Shown here piece by piece: positions 25,337 to 33,520 of a stretch of 64,000 bases of DNA (positions are counted from its first letter, which is position 1; each line of letters opens with the position of its first letter). Location of the stretch: assembly GCF_009709575.1 (NCBI RefSeq), contig NZ_WIXO01000002.1, forward strand, positions 1-64,000. The letters run 5' to 3'. The notes beneath the pieces are model-generated. The model did not search any database, was not told the origin of the DNA, and saw nothing but the letters and a program-made list of their open reading frames with translations. This stretch comes from Streptomyces taklimakanensis. GTDB taxonomy: Bacteria; Actinomycetota; Actinomycetes; Streptomycetales; Streptomycetaceae. A program made the position numbers and the translations under genes.

Positions 25337-27000
25337 GCGCCGCCATCGAGCGCACCGACGTCCTGGTGATCGGCAGCGGCTTCGGCGGCGCCATCGCCGC
25401 CTACCACCTGGCCGCGGGCGGAGCCAAGGTGACCGTGCTGGAGCGCGGTCCCTGGCTGGAGAGCAAGGATTTCGAGCACGACTACAAGCTCGGCTCGTCC
25501 TACACGCGGATCTTCGACTTCGTCGTCGGCGACGGCATGAGCGTGCTGGGCGGCAACTGCGTCGGCGGCGGCAGCGTCGTCTACTTCGCGGCCATGCCCC
25601 GTGCCCCGAGATTCGTCTTCGACCGAAGGGGCAGCATCGGCCGCCGCATGTGGCCCGGCTCCATCAGCCGCGACACCCTCGATCCGTGGTACGACCGGGT
25701 CGAGGAGTCACTCTCGGTCAGCAGGCAGGGCTGGAGCGACGCCTCCTACGCGGGAGGGCTGTGGGCGGCGGCCTGCCACCGGGCCGGACGCACCGCGAAC
25801 CCGCTGGCCGCCGCGATCGACAACGCCAAGTGCGTCAACTGCAACTTCATGATGGCCGGGTGCCGCTTCGAGGCGAAGCAGTCGCTGACGGCCAACTACC
25901 TGCCGGCCGCCGTCGCCCACGGCGCCGAGATCCGCCCCCTGCACGAGGTTCAGTACCTGACGCGGACCGCGGAGGGCGGCTACCGGGTCCACTACACCAT
26001 CGTCCACGACGAGGACTACCGCCTGCAGAACGGCTCCGGCGTGATCGAGGCGAAGATCGTCGTGATGGCCGCCGGCGCCGGCGCGACCCCCGTCATCCTC
26101 CAACGCAGCGAGGCGCACCTGGGCAGGATGCCGCACGCCGTGGGGCGGTACTTCTCCGGCAACGGCGAGCGCCTCAACACCGCCGTCCTCAACGAGGACA
26201 AGGTCGCCGAACTGCTGGGCCTGTCCCGCGGCGAGGGGCTGCCGCCCTACGGCGCCAACGCGATCGGCAAGGGCCCCACCGTGGCCAGTTGGGACAGGCT
26301 CGACGGATCGCTGCCCGAGTATTCCCGCTACTCGCTGGAACAGCTCTACTTCCCGCCGGGCCTGGGGACGATCCTCGCCCAGGCGCCCGACGCGACCGGC
26401 CCCACCTGGTTCGGCAGGGAGAAGAAGGAGATCCTGAGGAACTGGAAGTCCTGGCTCACCATCTTCTCCATGACCGAGGACGACAACGAGGGCGTCTTCG
26501 GCCCGCCGCCGGCGACCGGCAACGCGCACCGCATCTCCCAGCAGATGCTCGGGCGGGGCAACCTGACGTACCGGCCGACGGAGAACACCTGGCGCGGCTG
26601 GCGGCAGTCCGACGCCGACGTGAAGGAGATCCTGGAGAAGGACGGCCTGGCCAAGGTGATGCCGTGGACCAACGACCTGGTCGGCGCCTACACCGTGCAC
26701 CCGCTGGCCTCCTGCCGGATGGGCGACGACCCCCACACCTCCGCGCTCGACGACCGCAACGAACTCCGCGGCCACCCCGGCATCTTCGTCACCGACGGCT
26801 CCGCCGTCCCCTGCGCCCTCACCGTCAACCCGGCGATGACCATCGCGGCGATCGCCGAGCGCGCGATCCCCGGCATCGTGGCGTCCGCCCGGCTCAGGGG
26901 CGTGGCGGTCACCTACGGCGCCCCGGCCCCCAACGGCCGGACCGGCGGGCGCAAGGGCGTCCTGCCCCTGCTGCGGCGGGAGCAGCCGGCGCGGGCCTGA
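25333..27000 (+). CDS. GMC-family FAD oxidoreductase (enediyne E9 type)
   Basis: 555 residues, ATG in an ATGA overlap with the preceding gene. FAD-binding Rossmann motif DVLVIGSGFGGAIAAYHLAAGG at residues about 9-30; GGNCVGGGSVVYFAAMP near 75; a Cys-containing loop KCVNCNFMMAGC near 175; and the GMC C-terminal motifs VHPLASCRMGDDP and IFVTDGSAVPCALTVNPAMTI, which include the active-site His region. The family oxidises alcohols or C-C bonds. It matches SgcE9-type oxidoreductases and is presumed to act on the warhead. It probably works with the small protein encoded immediately upstream. Confidence 0.92.
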   Translation: MSAAIERTDVLVIGSGFGGAIAAYHLAAGGAKVTVLERGPWLESKDFEHDYKLGSSYTRIFDFVVGDGMSVLGGNCVGGGSVVYFAAMPRAPRFVFDRRGSIGRRMWPGSISRDTLDPWYDRVEESLSVSRQGWSDASYAGGLWAAACHRAGRTANPLAAAIDNAKCVNCNFMMAGCRFEAKQSLTANYLPAAVAHGAEIRPLHEVQYLTRTAEGGYRVHYTIVHDEDYRLQNGSGVIEAKIVVMAAGAGATPVILQRSEAHLGRMPHAVGRYFSGNGERLNTAVLNEDKVAELLGLSRGEGLPPYGANAIGKGPTVASWDRLDGSLPEYSRYSLEQLYFPPGLGTILAQAPDATGPTWFGREKKEILRNWKSWLTIFSMTEDDNEGVFGPPPATGNAHRISQQMLGRGNLTYRPTENTWRGWRQSDADVKEILEKDGLAKVMPWTNDLVGAYTVHPLASCRMGDDPHTSALDDRNELRGHPGIFVTDGSAVPCALTVNPAMTIAAIAERAIPGIVASARLRGVAVTYGAPAPNGRTGGRKGVLPLLRREQPARA

Positions 27001-27023
27001 CCGCTTCCGCTCGGCTCCGCGCC

Positions 27024-27080
27024 GACCGGTCGGTTGCTCCACAGAACTTTCCCATGACCGATCAGTTGCTCCACGCAACT
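27024..27080. promoter_or_regulatory. 25-bp direct repeats spaced 32 bp upstream of the CMD gene
   Basis: Copies at 27024-27048 and 27056-27080 agree at 21 of 25 positions (GACCG-x-TC-x-GTTGCTCCAC core). The second copy also contains the hairpin GTTGC-TCCAC-GCAAC. The spacing is three helical turns and the second copy ends 23 bp before the GTG at 27104. This looks like a tandem operator or activator site in the 103-bp gap. Confidence 0.5.
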
Positions 27081-27103
27081 CGAAGAGGAACCAGGAGGCG
27101 GCG

Positions 27104-28150
27104 GTGCGACCGCTGGTGAGAACAGTGCTGAGAGGATCCCTCCGGCAGATCCGGCACGTCCGGGCCGTCCCGCACGCCGGGGCCCGGGGCCTGGTGGCCG
27201 AGGTCTACGACCGGGCCCGGCGCGAGTTCGGGATCGTCGCGCCACCCCTGGCGCTGCACTCGCCGGCCCCCGAGACCCTGGCCGCCTGCTGGCTGATGCT
27301 GCGCGAGACGCTGCTGGCCGAGGGGCGGGCGAGCCGGGCCGCCAAGGAGGCCGTCGCCACCGCGGTGTCCCGGGCCAACGACTGCCCGTACTGCGTCGCG
27401 GTCCACCAGGCCAAGCTCGACACCCTGCCCGCCGAGGAGGACGACGGGCTCCGCGCCCTCGTCGGCCGGGCCCGCGCCGGCGCCTCCGAGCCCCCCGGTT
27501 CCCCCGGCGCCGGCGAGGCCGCCGAACTGCTCGGCACCGCCGTCACCTTCCACTACCTCAACCGCATGGTCCGACTGTTCCTGCCGGACTCGCCCGTCCC
27601 CGCCGCCACGCCGACCGCCGGCCGCGGCCCGGTGATGCGATCGGTCGCCCGGGCCATGCGCCCCGACGCCGGCACGGCCGTGACGCCCGGCGCCGCCCTC
27701 GACCTGCTGCCGGCGGCCCCGCTGCCCGCGGAGCTCGGCTGGGCCGAGGCAAGCCCCTCCGTCGCCGGCGCGCTGGCCCGAGCCGTCGCCGCCGTCGACA
27801 GGGCCGCCGAGCGCTGGATCCCCCGACCCGTGCGCGAGAGCGTGCGCGCCGAACTCGCCGCGCGCGACGGCGCCGCGCCCGGCCCCGGCCGCGCCTGGCT
27901 GGAGGAGGTCGGCGCCGGCCATGCGGCCGGGCACCTGCCCGCGGTCCGCCTGGCCCTCCTCGTCGCCCTCGCCCCCTACCAGATCACCGACGCGGACCTC
28001 GACGCGTTCCGCGCCGTCCACCCCGGCGACCGGGAGCTGGTCGAACTCGCCTCCTGGGCGGCGCTCACCGCCGCCGTCCGTGCCGGCGACCGCCTCACGC
28101 TCCCGGACCCGTCCCGGCCCGCACCACCCGTCCCGTCCCGCCCGCACTGA
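27104..28150 (+). CDS. Carboxymuconolactone decarboxylase/AhpD-fold protein (E11-like)
   Basis: 348 residues from GTG at 27104 with AGGAGG (27093-27098) five bases upstream. The AhpD-like core is seen in ALHSPAPETLAACWLMLRETLL and AVSRANDCPYCVAVHQAKL, with the CxxC-xxxH thiol motif of the fold near residues 91-98. The rest is Ala-rich and helical. Such proteins can be peroxidase-like or handle electrophilic intermediates. Its position after the E8 and E9 genes matches the conserved E11 hypothetical protein of 9-membered enediyne clusters, but I make that match by position and size only. No substrate can be assigned. Confidence 0.72.
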   Translation: MRPLVRTVLRGSLRQIRHVRAVPHAGARGLVAEVYDRARREFGIVAPPLALHSPAPETLAACWLMLRETLLAEGRASRAAKEAVATAVSRANDCPYCVAVHQAKLDTLPAEEDDGLRALVGRARAGASEPPGSPGAGEAAELLGTAVTFHYLNRMVRLFLPDSPVPAATPTAGRGPVMRSVARAMRPDAGTAVTPGAALDLLPAAPLPAELGWAEASPSVAGALARAVAAVDRAAERWIPRPVRESVRAELAARDGAAPGPGRAWLEEVGAGHAAGHLPAVRLALLVALAPYQITDADLDAFRAVHPGDRELVELASWAALTAAVRAGDRLTLPDPSRPAPPVPSRPH

Positions 28151-28178
28151 TCCGACCCCACCGAAGGAGAGCACGACC

Positions 28179-28988
28179 ATGAGCACCCTGAACGACGTTC
28201 TGAAGGACCTGACCGCCGACATCGAGGAGACCGCCCGCCTGGTCGAAGGGCTGGACGAGGACGCCTGGAACACCCCGACCCCCGCGCCCGGCTGGAGCAT
28301 CGCCGACCAGATCGCCCACCTGACCTTCATCTTCCACCTGGCCGGCACCGCCGCCTCCGACCCCGCGGCCTTCGCGAAGATCGCCGAAGGCGCCTCCGGC
28401 GACTTCGACGGCGCCGTGAACGCCGCCCTGCGGCAGTTCAACCGGTTCCCGCCCGCCCAACTGCTGGCCCGCTTCCGCGCCCTCGGACAGAGCTCCGTCG
28501 ACGCCCTCGCCGCCGTGCCCGAGGACCGGACCGTGCCGTGGCTGGTCAACCCGCTGCCGCCCGCCGTTCTCGCCTCCGCCGGGATCATGGAGATCTTCGG
28601 CCACGGGCAGGACATCGCCGACGCGCTCGGCGCGCGCCGCGAGCCCACCGAGCGGCTGCGCCACCTCGTCCGGTTCGCCTTCCTCACCCGCGACTTCGGC
28701 TACCTCTCGCGCGGGCTGACCCCGCCGGCCGACCCCTTCCGCATCGAGGTGACCTCCCCGGCCGGCGAGGTGTGGGCCCACGGCCCCGAGGACGCCGGGA
28801 ACAGGATCACCGGTCCGGCGCACGACTTCTGCCTGCTGGTCACCCGGCGCCGCCACCGTGACGACCTCTCCCTCACCGCCACCGGCGCCGAGGCCGAGCG
28901 CTGGCTGGACATCGCCCAGGCCTACCGCGGTCCGGCCGGCGCGGGCCGCGCGCCCGGCCAGTTCGGCCACCCGCGCCGTGACCGCTGA
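28179..28988 (+). CDS. TIGR03084-type metal-binding protein (DinB/maleylpyruvate isomerase fold)
   Basis: 269 residues, ATG 8-10 bases after AAGGAGAG. It begins with the four-helix metal-binding pattern: ETARLVEGLDEDAWNTPTPAPGWSIADQIAHLTF, where the His of QIAHL is a likely ligand, and later MEIFGHGQDIADALGA with a further HG(Q)D motif. The C-terminal part resembles the family's actinobacterial members. DinB/MDMPI-fold enzymes often use a low-molecular-weight thiol such as mycothiol in isomerisation or conjugation. Here it may act on a reactive core intermediate or in self-protection; neither is shown. It lies in the plus-strand tailoring run. Confidence 0.8.
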   Translation: MSTLNDVLKDLTADIEETARLVEGLDEDAWNTPTPAPGWSIADQIAHLTFIFHLAGTAASDPAAFAKIAEGASGDFDGAVNAALRQFNRFPPAQLLARFRALGQSSVDALAAVPEDRTVPWLVNPLPPAVLASAGIMEIFGHGQDIADALGARREPTERLRHLVRFAFLTRDFGYLSRGLTPPADPFRIEVTSPAGEVWAHGPEDAGNRITGPAHDFCLLVTRRRHRDDLSLTATGAEAERWLDIAQAYRGPAGAGRAPGQFGHPRRDR

Positions 28989-29041
28989 CGCGTCGGCGAC
29001 CACCGCGCCCGCCCCACCCCCGAGCACCACCAGGAGGCCCC

Positions 29042-29938
29042 GTGACCACCGCCGTCCCGCGCACCGCCGTCATCGTCGGCTGCGGCGTCACGGGCACCTC
29101 CGTGGCCCTCGCCCTCACCGCCGGGGGCGTCGAGGTCACCCTGGTCGACCGGGACCCGGAGGCCGTCACCGAGGCGGCGGCCCTCGGGTCGGGGACCCCC
29201 TGGACCGCGGCCGGCCCGCCCGCCGACCTGGTCGTCGTCGCCACCCCGCCCTCCGAGGTCGTCGACGCCCTGCACACGGCGCAGGCCAGGGGGCTGGGCC
29301 ACGTCTACACCGACACCGCCGGCACGAAGGAGATCGTCAGCGCCGAGGCGGAGCTGCGCGGCTGCGACCTGAAGGGCTACGTGCCCGGCCATCCGCTGGC
29401 CGGCCCGGACGCGCCGGGCCGGGCCGGCGCCGACGCCACCCGGTTCGCCGGGCGCCCCTGGGTCCTGTGCCCGTACGAGACCACCCCCGCGTGGGCCCTG
29501 GAGACCGTCGCCGCGCTGGTGGAGTTGTGCGGCGCGGTCCGCCTCGACATGACGCCGGACGCGCACGATCGGGCCGTGGCGGCCGTCCTCCACCTGCCCT
29601 ACGTGGTCGCGGCCGTGCTCGCCGCGAACCTCGCCGGGGCCGGTCCGGAACTGCTCCGCCTGGCCGGGGACGAGTTGTCCTCGGCCGTCGCGGCCGCGGG
29701 AGCCGACCCCGTGCTCGGCAGCGATCTACTCGCCCACAACGCCGGTCCGGTCGCCGACGCCGTCGACCGGACCGTCGCGGGCCTGCGCGCGGTGGCCCGG
29801 ACACTGCACGCGGGGGACGACACCGTGCCCGTCGAGCTCGGGTTGCTCCTGGAGCTCGGCGCGCGGGGCCACCGGGCCCTGGCGGAGGAGGCGCCGCGGC
29901 CCGGGACGGCCGGGCGCGACCTGCCCGGCGACCGGTAG
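29042..29938 (+). CDS. Prephenate dehydrogenase (TyrA type)
   Basis: 298 residues from GTG 29042, preceded by AGGAGG at 29033-29038. NAD-binding Rossmann motif AVIVGCGVTGTSVALALTAGG at residues 9-29, the VYTDTAGTKEIVSA segment and GYVPGHPLAGPD, with the His that activates the substrate hydroxyl in TyrA enzymes. It oxidatively decarboxylates prephenate to 4-hydroxyphenylpyruvate, the precursor of tyrosine. In this cluster the obvious use is to raise tyrosine supply for the beta-tyrosine unit made by the aminomutase at 62325. Short for the family and without an ACT domain, so it may escape tyrosine feedback (inference). Confidence 0.9.
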   Translation: MTTAVPRTAVIVGCGVTGTSVALALTAGGVEVTLVDRDPEAVTEAAALGSGTPWTAAGPPADLVVVATPPSEVVDALHTAQARGLGHVYTDTAGTKEIVSAEAELRGCDLKGYVPGHPLAGPDAPGRAGADATRFAGRPWVLCPYETTPAWALETVAALVELCGAVRLDMTPDAHDRAVAAVLHLPYVVAAVLAANLAGAGPELLRLAGDELSSAVAAAGADPVLGSDLLAHNAGPVADAVDRTVAGLRAVARTLHAGDDTVPVELGLLLELGARGHRALAEEAPRPGTAGRDLPGDR

Positions 29939-30027
29939 GGGCACCCGCGCCGGAGGACGCCGAGGCCGGGACGGCCAACACCGCACCCTGGGAGATGTGA
30001 CGGCCGCCCGGCGGGTGTGACCTTCTA

Positions 30028-30040
30028 GGCACAACGTGCC
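30028..30040. promoter_or_regulatory. Small inverted repeat GGCAC-AAC-GTGCC before an oxidase gene
   Basis: Perfect 5-bp arms in the 119-bp gap before the flavin oxidase, ending 17 bases before its ATG and just upstream of the GGGAGGAG ribosome site. It could be a small operator or chance. Confidence 0.25.
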
Positions 30041-30057
30041 GCGGGAGGAGTCCGTCC

Positions 30058-31560
30058 ATGTCCGATGAGAGCCTCGGGGAGACCGTCACCCCCCAGGACG
30101 CCCGCTACCCGGACCTGGTGGAGGGGTACAACCACCGCTTCACCGGGCGGCCGGAGTGCGTCCGACTCGTGCGCACCACCGACGAGGTCGCCGCAGCCGT
30201 CCAGGACGCCGTCGACACCGGCCGCCGGATCGCCGTGCGCAGCGGCGGCCACTGCTTCGAGGACTTCACCGCCTCCCCGGACATCCGGGTGCTCCTGGAC
30301 CTGTCGCCGATGGCGGCCGTCTCCTACGACGAGGACATGCGCGCCTTCGCCGTCGAGGGCGGCGCCACCCTCGACCGGGTCTACCGGCGGCTGCACGACG
30401 GGTGGGGCGTGACCGTCCCGGCCGGCACCTGCTTCGAGGTCGGTGTCGGCGGCCACGTCTGCGGCGGGGGGTACGGGCACCTCTCGCGGCGCGACGGCCT
30501 GGTCGTCGACCACCTCCACGCCGTCGAGGTCGTCACCGTCGACGAGTCCGGCACCGTCCGCGTGGTCGTGGCCACCCGCGAGCCCGACGATCCGCACCAC
30601 GACCTGTGGTGGGCCCACACCGGGGGCGGCGGCGGCAACTTCGGCGTGGTCACCCGCTTCTGGCTGCGCAGCCCCGGCGACGCCCCGACCTCTCCCGGAC
30701 GGGCCCTGCCGCGAGCTCCCCGGCGGATGCGCCGCGCCGACGTCACCTGGTCGTGGGACTCGCTGGACGAGGAGTCCTTCACCCGGCTCCTGGTGAACTA
30801 CGCCTCCTGGTACGAGAAGAACAGCGCGCCCGACTCCCCCGCGCGCCACCTGTGGAGCAACCTCGTCGTCCTGCACCGGTCCGCCGGGACGTTCTTCATG
30901 ACCGCGGTCGTCGACGAGGACGTGCCGGGAGCGGCCGACCTGATGGCGGAGCACCTCGCCGCGGTGACCTCCGGCACCGGCCCGGTGTCGGTCCAGGAGC
31001 AGGTGGTGTCCTGGATGGACACCTGGATGCCCTCCTACAGCTGGCCCAGCGACCCCCGGGGCCGCTACAAGAACAAGGCCGGTTACCTGCGCCGCGGCTT
31101 CACCCCCCACCAGTTGGCCGCCGTCCACCGCCACCTGACGGACCCCGACTACCGCAACCCCATGGCCTGCCTGGTGCTGACCGGGTTCGGCGGCCGGGTC
31201 AACGCGGTCGCCCCCGACGCCACCGCGGTGGCCCAGCGCGACTCGGTCCTGAAGGCCTCCTACTCCACCGGGGCGTGGACCTCCCCGGACGAGGACGACC
31301 TGCACATCGCCTGGGTCCGCTCCTTCTACCGCGACGTGTACGCCGAGACCGGCGGCGTCCCCCTGCCGGACGAGGTCAACGACGGCTCCTACATCAGCTA
31401 CCCCGACGCGGACCTGGCCGATCCCGCCTGGAACACCTCCGGCACCGGCTGGCAGACCCTCTACTACAAGGACAACTACGCGCGCCTGCAGAGGGTCAAG
31501 AAGAGCTACGACCCGCGCGACGTCTTCCGCCACGCGCTCTCCGTCGAACTTCCCTCCTGA
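30058..31560 (+). CDS. Berberine-bridge-enzyme-like FAD oxidoreductase (bicovalent type)
   Basis: 500 residues, ATG with a GGGAGGAG ribosome site. The PCMH/BBE fold is clear: IAVRSGGHCFEDF with His65 and GTCFEVGVGGHVCGGGYG with Cys125 are the two residues that attach FAD covalently in bicovalent members; LWWAHTGGGGGNFGVVTRF and the C-terminal YDPRDVFRHALS complete the family. Such enzymes oxidise alcohols or make C-C/C-O bonds with oxygen. Twin-Arg or Sec signals are absent, so it is cytosolic. It starts the plus-strand group oxidase-SgcJ-epoxidase-epoxide hydrolase, so a role on the warhead is likely. Two singly linked paralogues occur at 45153 and 47825. Confidence 0.9.
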   Translation: MSDESLGETVTPQDARYPDLVEGYNHRFTGRPECVRLVRTTDEVAAAVQDAVDTGRRIAVRSGGHCFEDFTASPDIRVLLDLSPMAAVSYDEDMRAFAVEGGATLDRVYRRLHDGWGVTVPAGTCFEVGVGGHVCGGGYGHLSRRDGLVVDHLHAVEVVTVDESGTVRVVVATREPDDPHHDLWWAHTGGGGGNFGVVTRFWLRSPGDAPTSPGRALPRAPRRMRRADVTWSWDSLDEESFTRLLVNYASWYEKNSAPDSPARHLWSNLVVLHRSAGTFFMTAVVDEDVPGAADLMAEHLAAVTSGTGPVSVQEQVVSWMDTWMPSYSWPSDPRGRYKNKAGYLRRGFTPHQLAAVHRHLTDPDYRNPMACLVLTGFGGRVNAVAPDATAVAQRDSVLKASYSTGAWTSPDEDDLHIAWVRSFYRDVYAETGGVPLPDEVNDGSYISYPDADLADPAWNTSGTGWQTLYYKDNYARLQRVKKSYDPRDVFRHALSVELPS

Positions 31561-31627
31561 CGCCCGCCGCCGCCCGCGGCGGCACGCGGGCGCGTACCCA
31601 TCCACCCCGGACACAGGGAGAACCAAC

Positions 31628-32053
31628 ATGACCGCCACCGTCCACGAGACCCCCTCCGCCCTGGCCGACGACGCCGCCGCCGTCGCCGCGGTGCCGCGAC
31701 GCGTCATCGCCGCCTGGGCCGCGCAGGACGGCACCGCCTTCTCCGAGGTCTTCACCGAGGACGGCACCATGGTGCTGCCCGGCGTCCACGAGACCGGGCG
31801 CGAGCGCATCGCCGCCTTCATGACGGCGGCGTTCGCCGGACCGTACAAGGGCACGCAGGTCACCGGCACCCCGCTCGCGGTGAAGTTCCTCTCCCCCGAG
31901 AACGCCGTCGTCATCACCCAGGGCGGAATCCTGGCGCCCGGGGAGACCGAGGTCGCCCCGGAGCGCGCCGTCCGGGCCATCTGGGTCCTGACCAAGCGGG
32001 ACGGCGACTGGTTCATCGCCGCCTACCAGAACACCCCCCGCGACACTCCCTGA
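31628..32053 (+). CDS. SgcJ/EcaC family (SnoaL-like fold) protein
   Basis: 141 residues, ATG after an AGGGAGAA ribosome site. A cone-shaped alpha+beta barrel of the NTF2/SnoaL type: VPRRVIAAWAAQDGTAFSEVFTEDGTMVLPG, TGRERIAAFMTAAF, and a C-terminal AIWVLTKRDGDWFIAAYQNTP, all typical of the SgcJ/EcaC family named after the C-1027 gene. SgcJ homologues are found in 9-membered enediyne clusters and affect the course of polyene formation with the PKS in heterologous tests; a catalytic role is not established. It is probably cotranscribed with the flanking genes (67-bp and 31-bp gaps). Confidence 0.9.
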   Translation: MTATVHETPSALADDAAAVAAVPRRVIAAWAAQDGTAFSEVFTEDGTMVLPGVHETGRERIAAFMTAAFAGPYKGTQVTGTPLAVKFLSPENAVVITQGGILAPGETEVAPERAVRAIWVLTKRDGDWFIAAYQNTPRDTP

Positions 32054-32084
32054 CCCGACCCGTCTCCGAAGAGGTGAAGCACAA

Positions 32085-33470
32085 GTGGGCAAGACGGCCG
32101 ACAGCCGGGCGGTGGTGCTCGGTGGCAGCATGGCGGGCCTCCTCGCCGCACGCGTACTCTCCGACCACCACGCGGAGGTCCTGCTGGTCGACCGCGACCG
32201 GCTCGTGGACACCGCCGGCCCGCGCCGCGGCGTGCCGCACGGCCGTCACGCCCACGGCCTGGTGGGTCGCGGGCAGCAGGTGCTGGAGGAGCTGTTCCCG
32301 GGACTCACGGAGGACATGAGGGCCGCGGGCGCCGAACCCGGCGACTTCGGCCGCGACTGCCACTGGTACTTCAACGGCAGGCGCATCGCGCCCGTGGAGA
32401 CCGGGCTCGTCTCCATACCGGCCACCCGACCCGTCCTGGAGGAGCGGGTGCGCCGCCGCGTGCAGGCGATCCCCACCGTCCGCTTCCTGGAAGAGCACGA
32501 CATCCTGGGGCTGGAGGCCACCGCCGACCGGACCCGGATCACCGGCGCGCGCGTCCAGGCCCGCGCGGCGGGCGGCGCCCCGCGCACCCTCGACGCCGAC
32601 CTGGTGGTCGACACCACCGGGCGCGGCTCCCGCACCCCGGTGTGGCTGGAGGAACTCGGCTACGAGCGCCCCGAGGAGGAGCGGATCGGGATCGACCTGG
32701 CGTACACCACCCGGCACTACCGCCTGAGCCGGGACCCGCTGGGCGACGGCCAGGCGATCATCCCGGCGGCCACCCCCGGGCACCCGCGCGGCGGCCTGTT
32801 CTACCGGGTGCCCGGCACCGGCGACCAGTACGAGCTCTCCCTCACCGGCATCCTCGGGGACCACCCGCCGACGGACCCGGAGGGTTTCCTCGAGTACGCC
32901 CGCTCCCTGCCCGTGCCGGACATCCACGAGGCGATCGTCGACGGCGAACCGCTCGACGACCCGGTGATGTTCCGCTATCCGGCGAGCGTCTGGCGCCACT
33001 ACGAGCGCCTGCGGCGCTTTCCGCGGGGGCTGCTGGTCATGGGCGACGCCGTGTGCAGCTTCAACCCCGTCTACGCGCAGGGCATGACGGTCGCCGCCCT
33101 GGAGGCACTGGAACTGCGGCGGCACCTGGAGCGGGACCCCGTACCGCGGGCCGCCGCGTTCTTCCGGGGCGTCGCGACCGGCATCAAGGCGCCCTGGGAG
33201 CTGGCCGCGGGGTCGGACCTCGGCTACAGCGGAGTCGCCGGCCGCCGCACGCCCAAGGTCAGGGCGATCAACGCGTACGTCGCCATGCTCCAGGACGCCG
33301 CCGTGCACGACCCGGAGCTGAGCCGGGCCTTCATCCGCGTCGCGGGACTCGTCGACCCCCCGCAGGCCCTGCTGCGGCCGCGCACGTTCCTGAGGGTGCT
33401 GCGCGCCCGGCGCCGTACCGGCGGCGGGGCCGCGATGCCGCGGGCCCGCGTGCCCGCCGCCCACCACTGA
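32085..33470 (+). CDS. FAD-dependent monooxygenase/epoxidase (MonCI/Lsd18-like)
   Basis: 461 residues from GTG at 32085 after GAGGTGAAG. The N-terminal dinucleotide motif is VVLGGSMAGLLAARVLSDH, followed by the ERD/RD segment (LLVDRDRLVD), GVPHGRHAHGLVGRGQQVLEELFPG, and a C-terminal GLLVMGDAVCSFNPVYAQGMTVAALEA. The GGSMAGL variant and the GVPHGRHAH loop are those of the polyether epoxidase group (MonCI, Lsd18). No halogenase WxWxIP motif is visible, so halogenation is unlikely. Directly upstream of the epoxide hydrolase, it probably epoxidises the warhead and the next enzyme opens the ring (inference). Confidence 0.85.
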   Translation: MGKTADSRAVVLGGSMAGLLAARVLSDHHAEVLLVDRDRLVDTAGPRRGVPHGRHAHGLVGRGQQVLEELFPGLTEDMRAAGAEPGDFGRDCHWYFNGRRIAPVETGLVSIPATRPVLEERVRRRVQAIPTVRFLEEHDILGLEATADRTRITGARVQARAAGGAPRTLDADLVVDTTGRGSRTPVWLEELGYERPEEERIGIDLAYTTRHYRLSRDPLGDGQAIIPAATPGHPRGGLFYRVPGTGDQYELSLTGILGDHPPTDPEGFLEYARSLPVPDIHEAIVDGEPLDDPVMFRYPASVWRHYERLRRFPRGLLVMGDAVCSFNPVYAQGMTVAALEALELRRHLERDPVPRAAAFFRGVATGIKAPWELAAGSDLGYSGVAGRRTPKVRAINAYVAMLQDAAVHDPELSRAFIRVAGLVDPPQALLRPRTFLRVLRARRRTGGGAAMPRARVPAAHH

Positions 33471-33520
33471 CACCCCGCGGGCGGTCGGGCCGCCCGCGCA
33501 CGACGAGAGGCTTTTCCGCC

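Noticed and set aside
32085..33470. Flavin-dependent halogenase (SgcC3-like)
   Set aside because: The GGSMAGL/GVPHGRHAH pattern is that of polyether-type epoxidases and no WxWxIP motif is visible.
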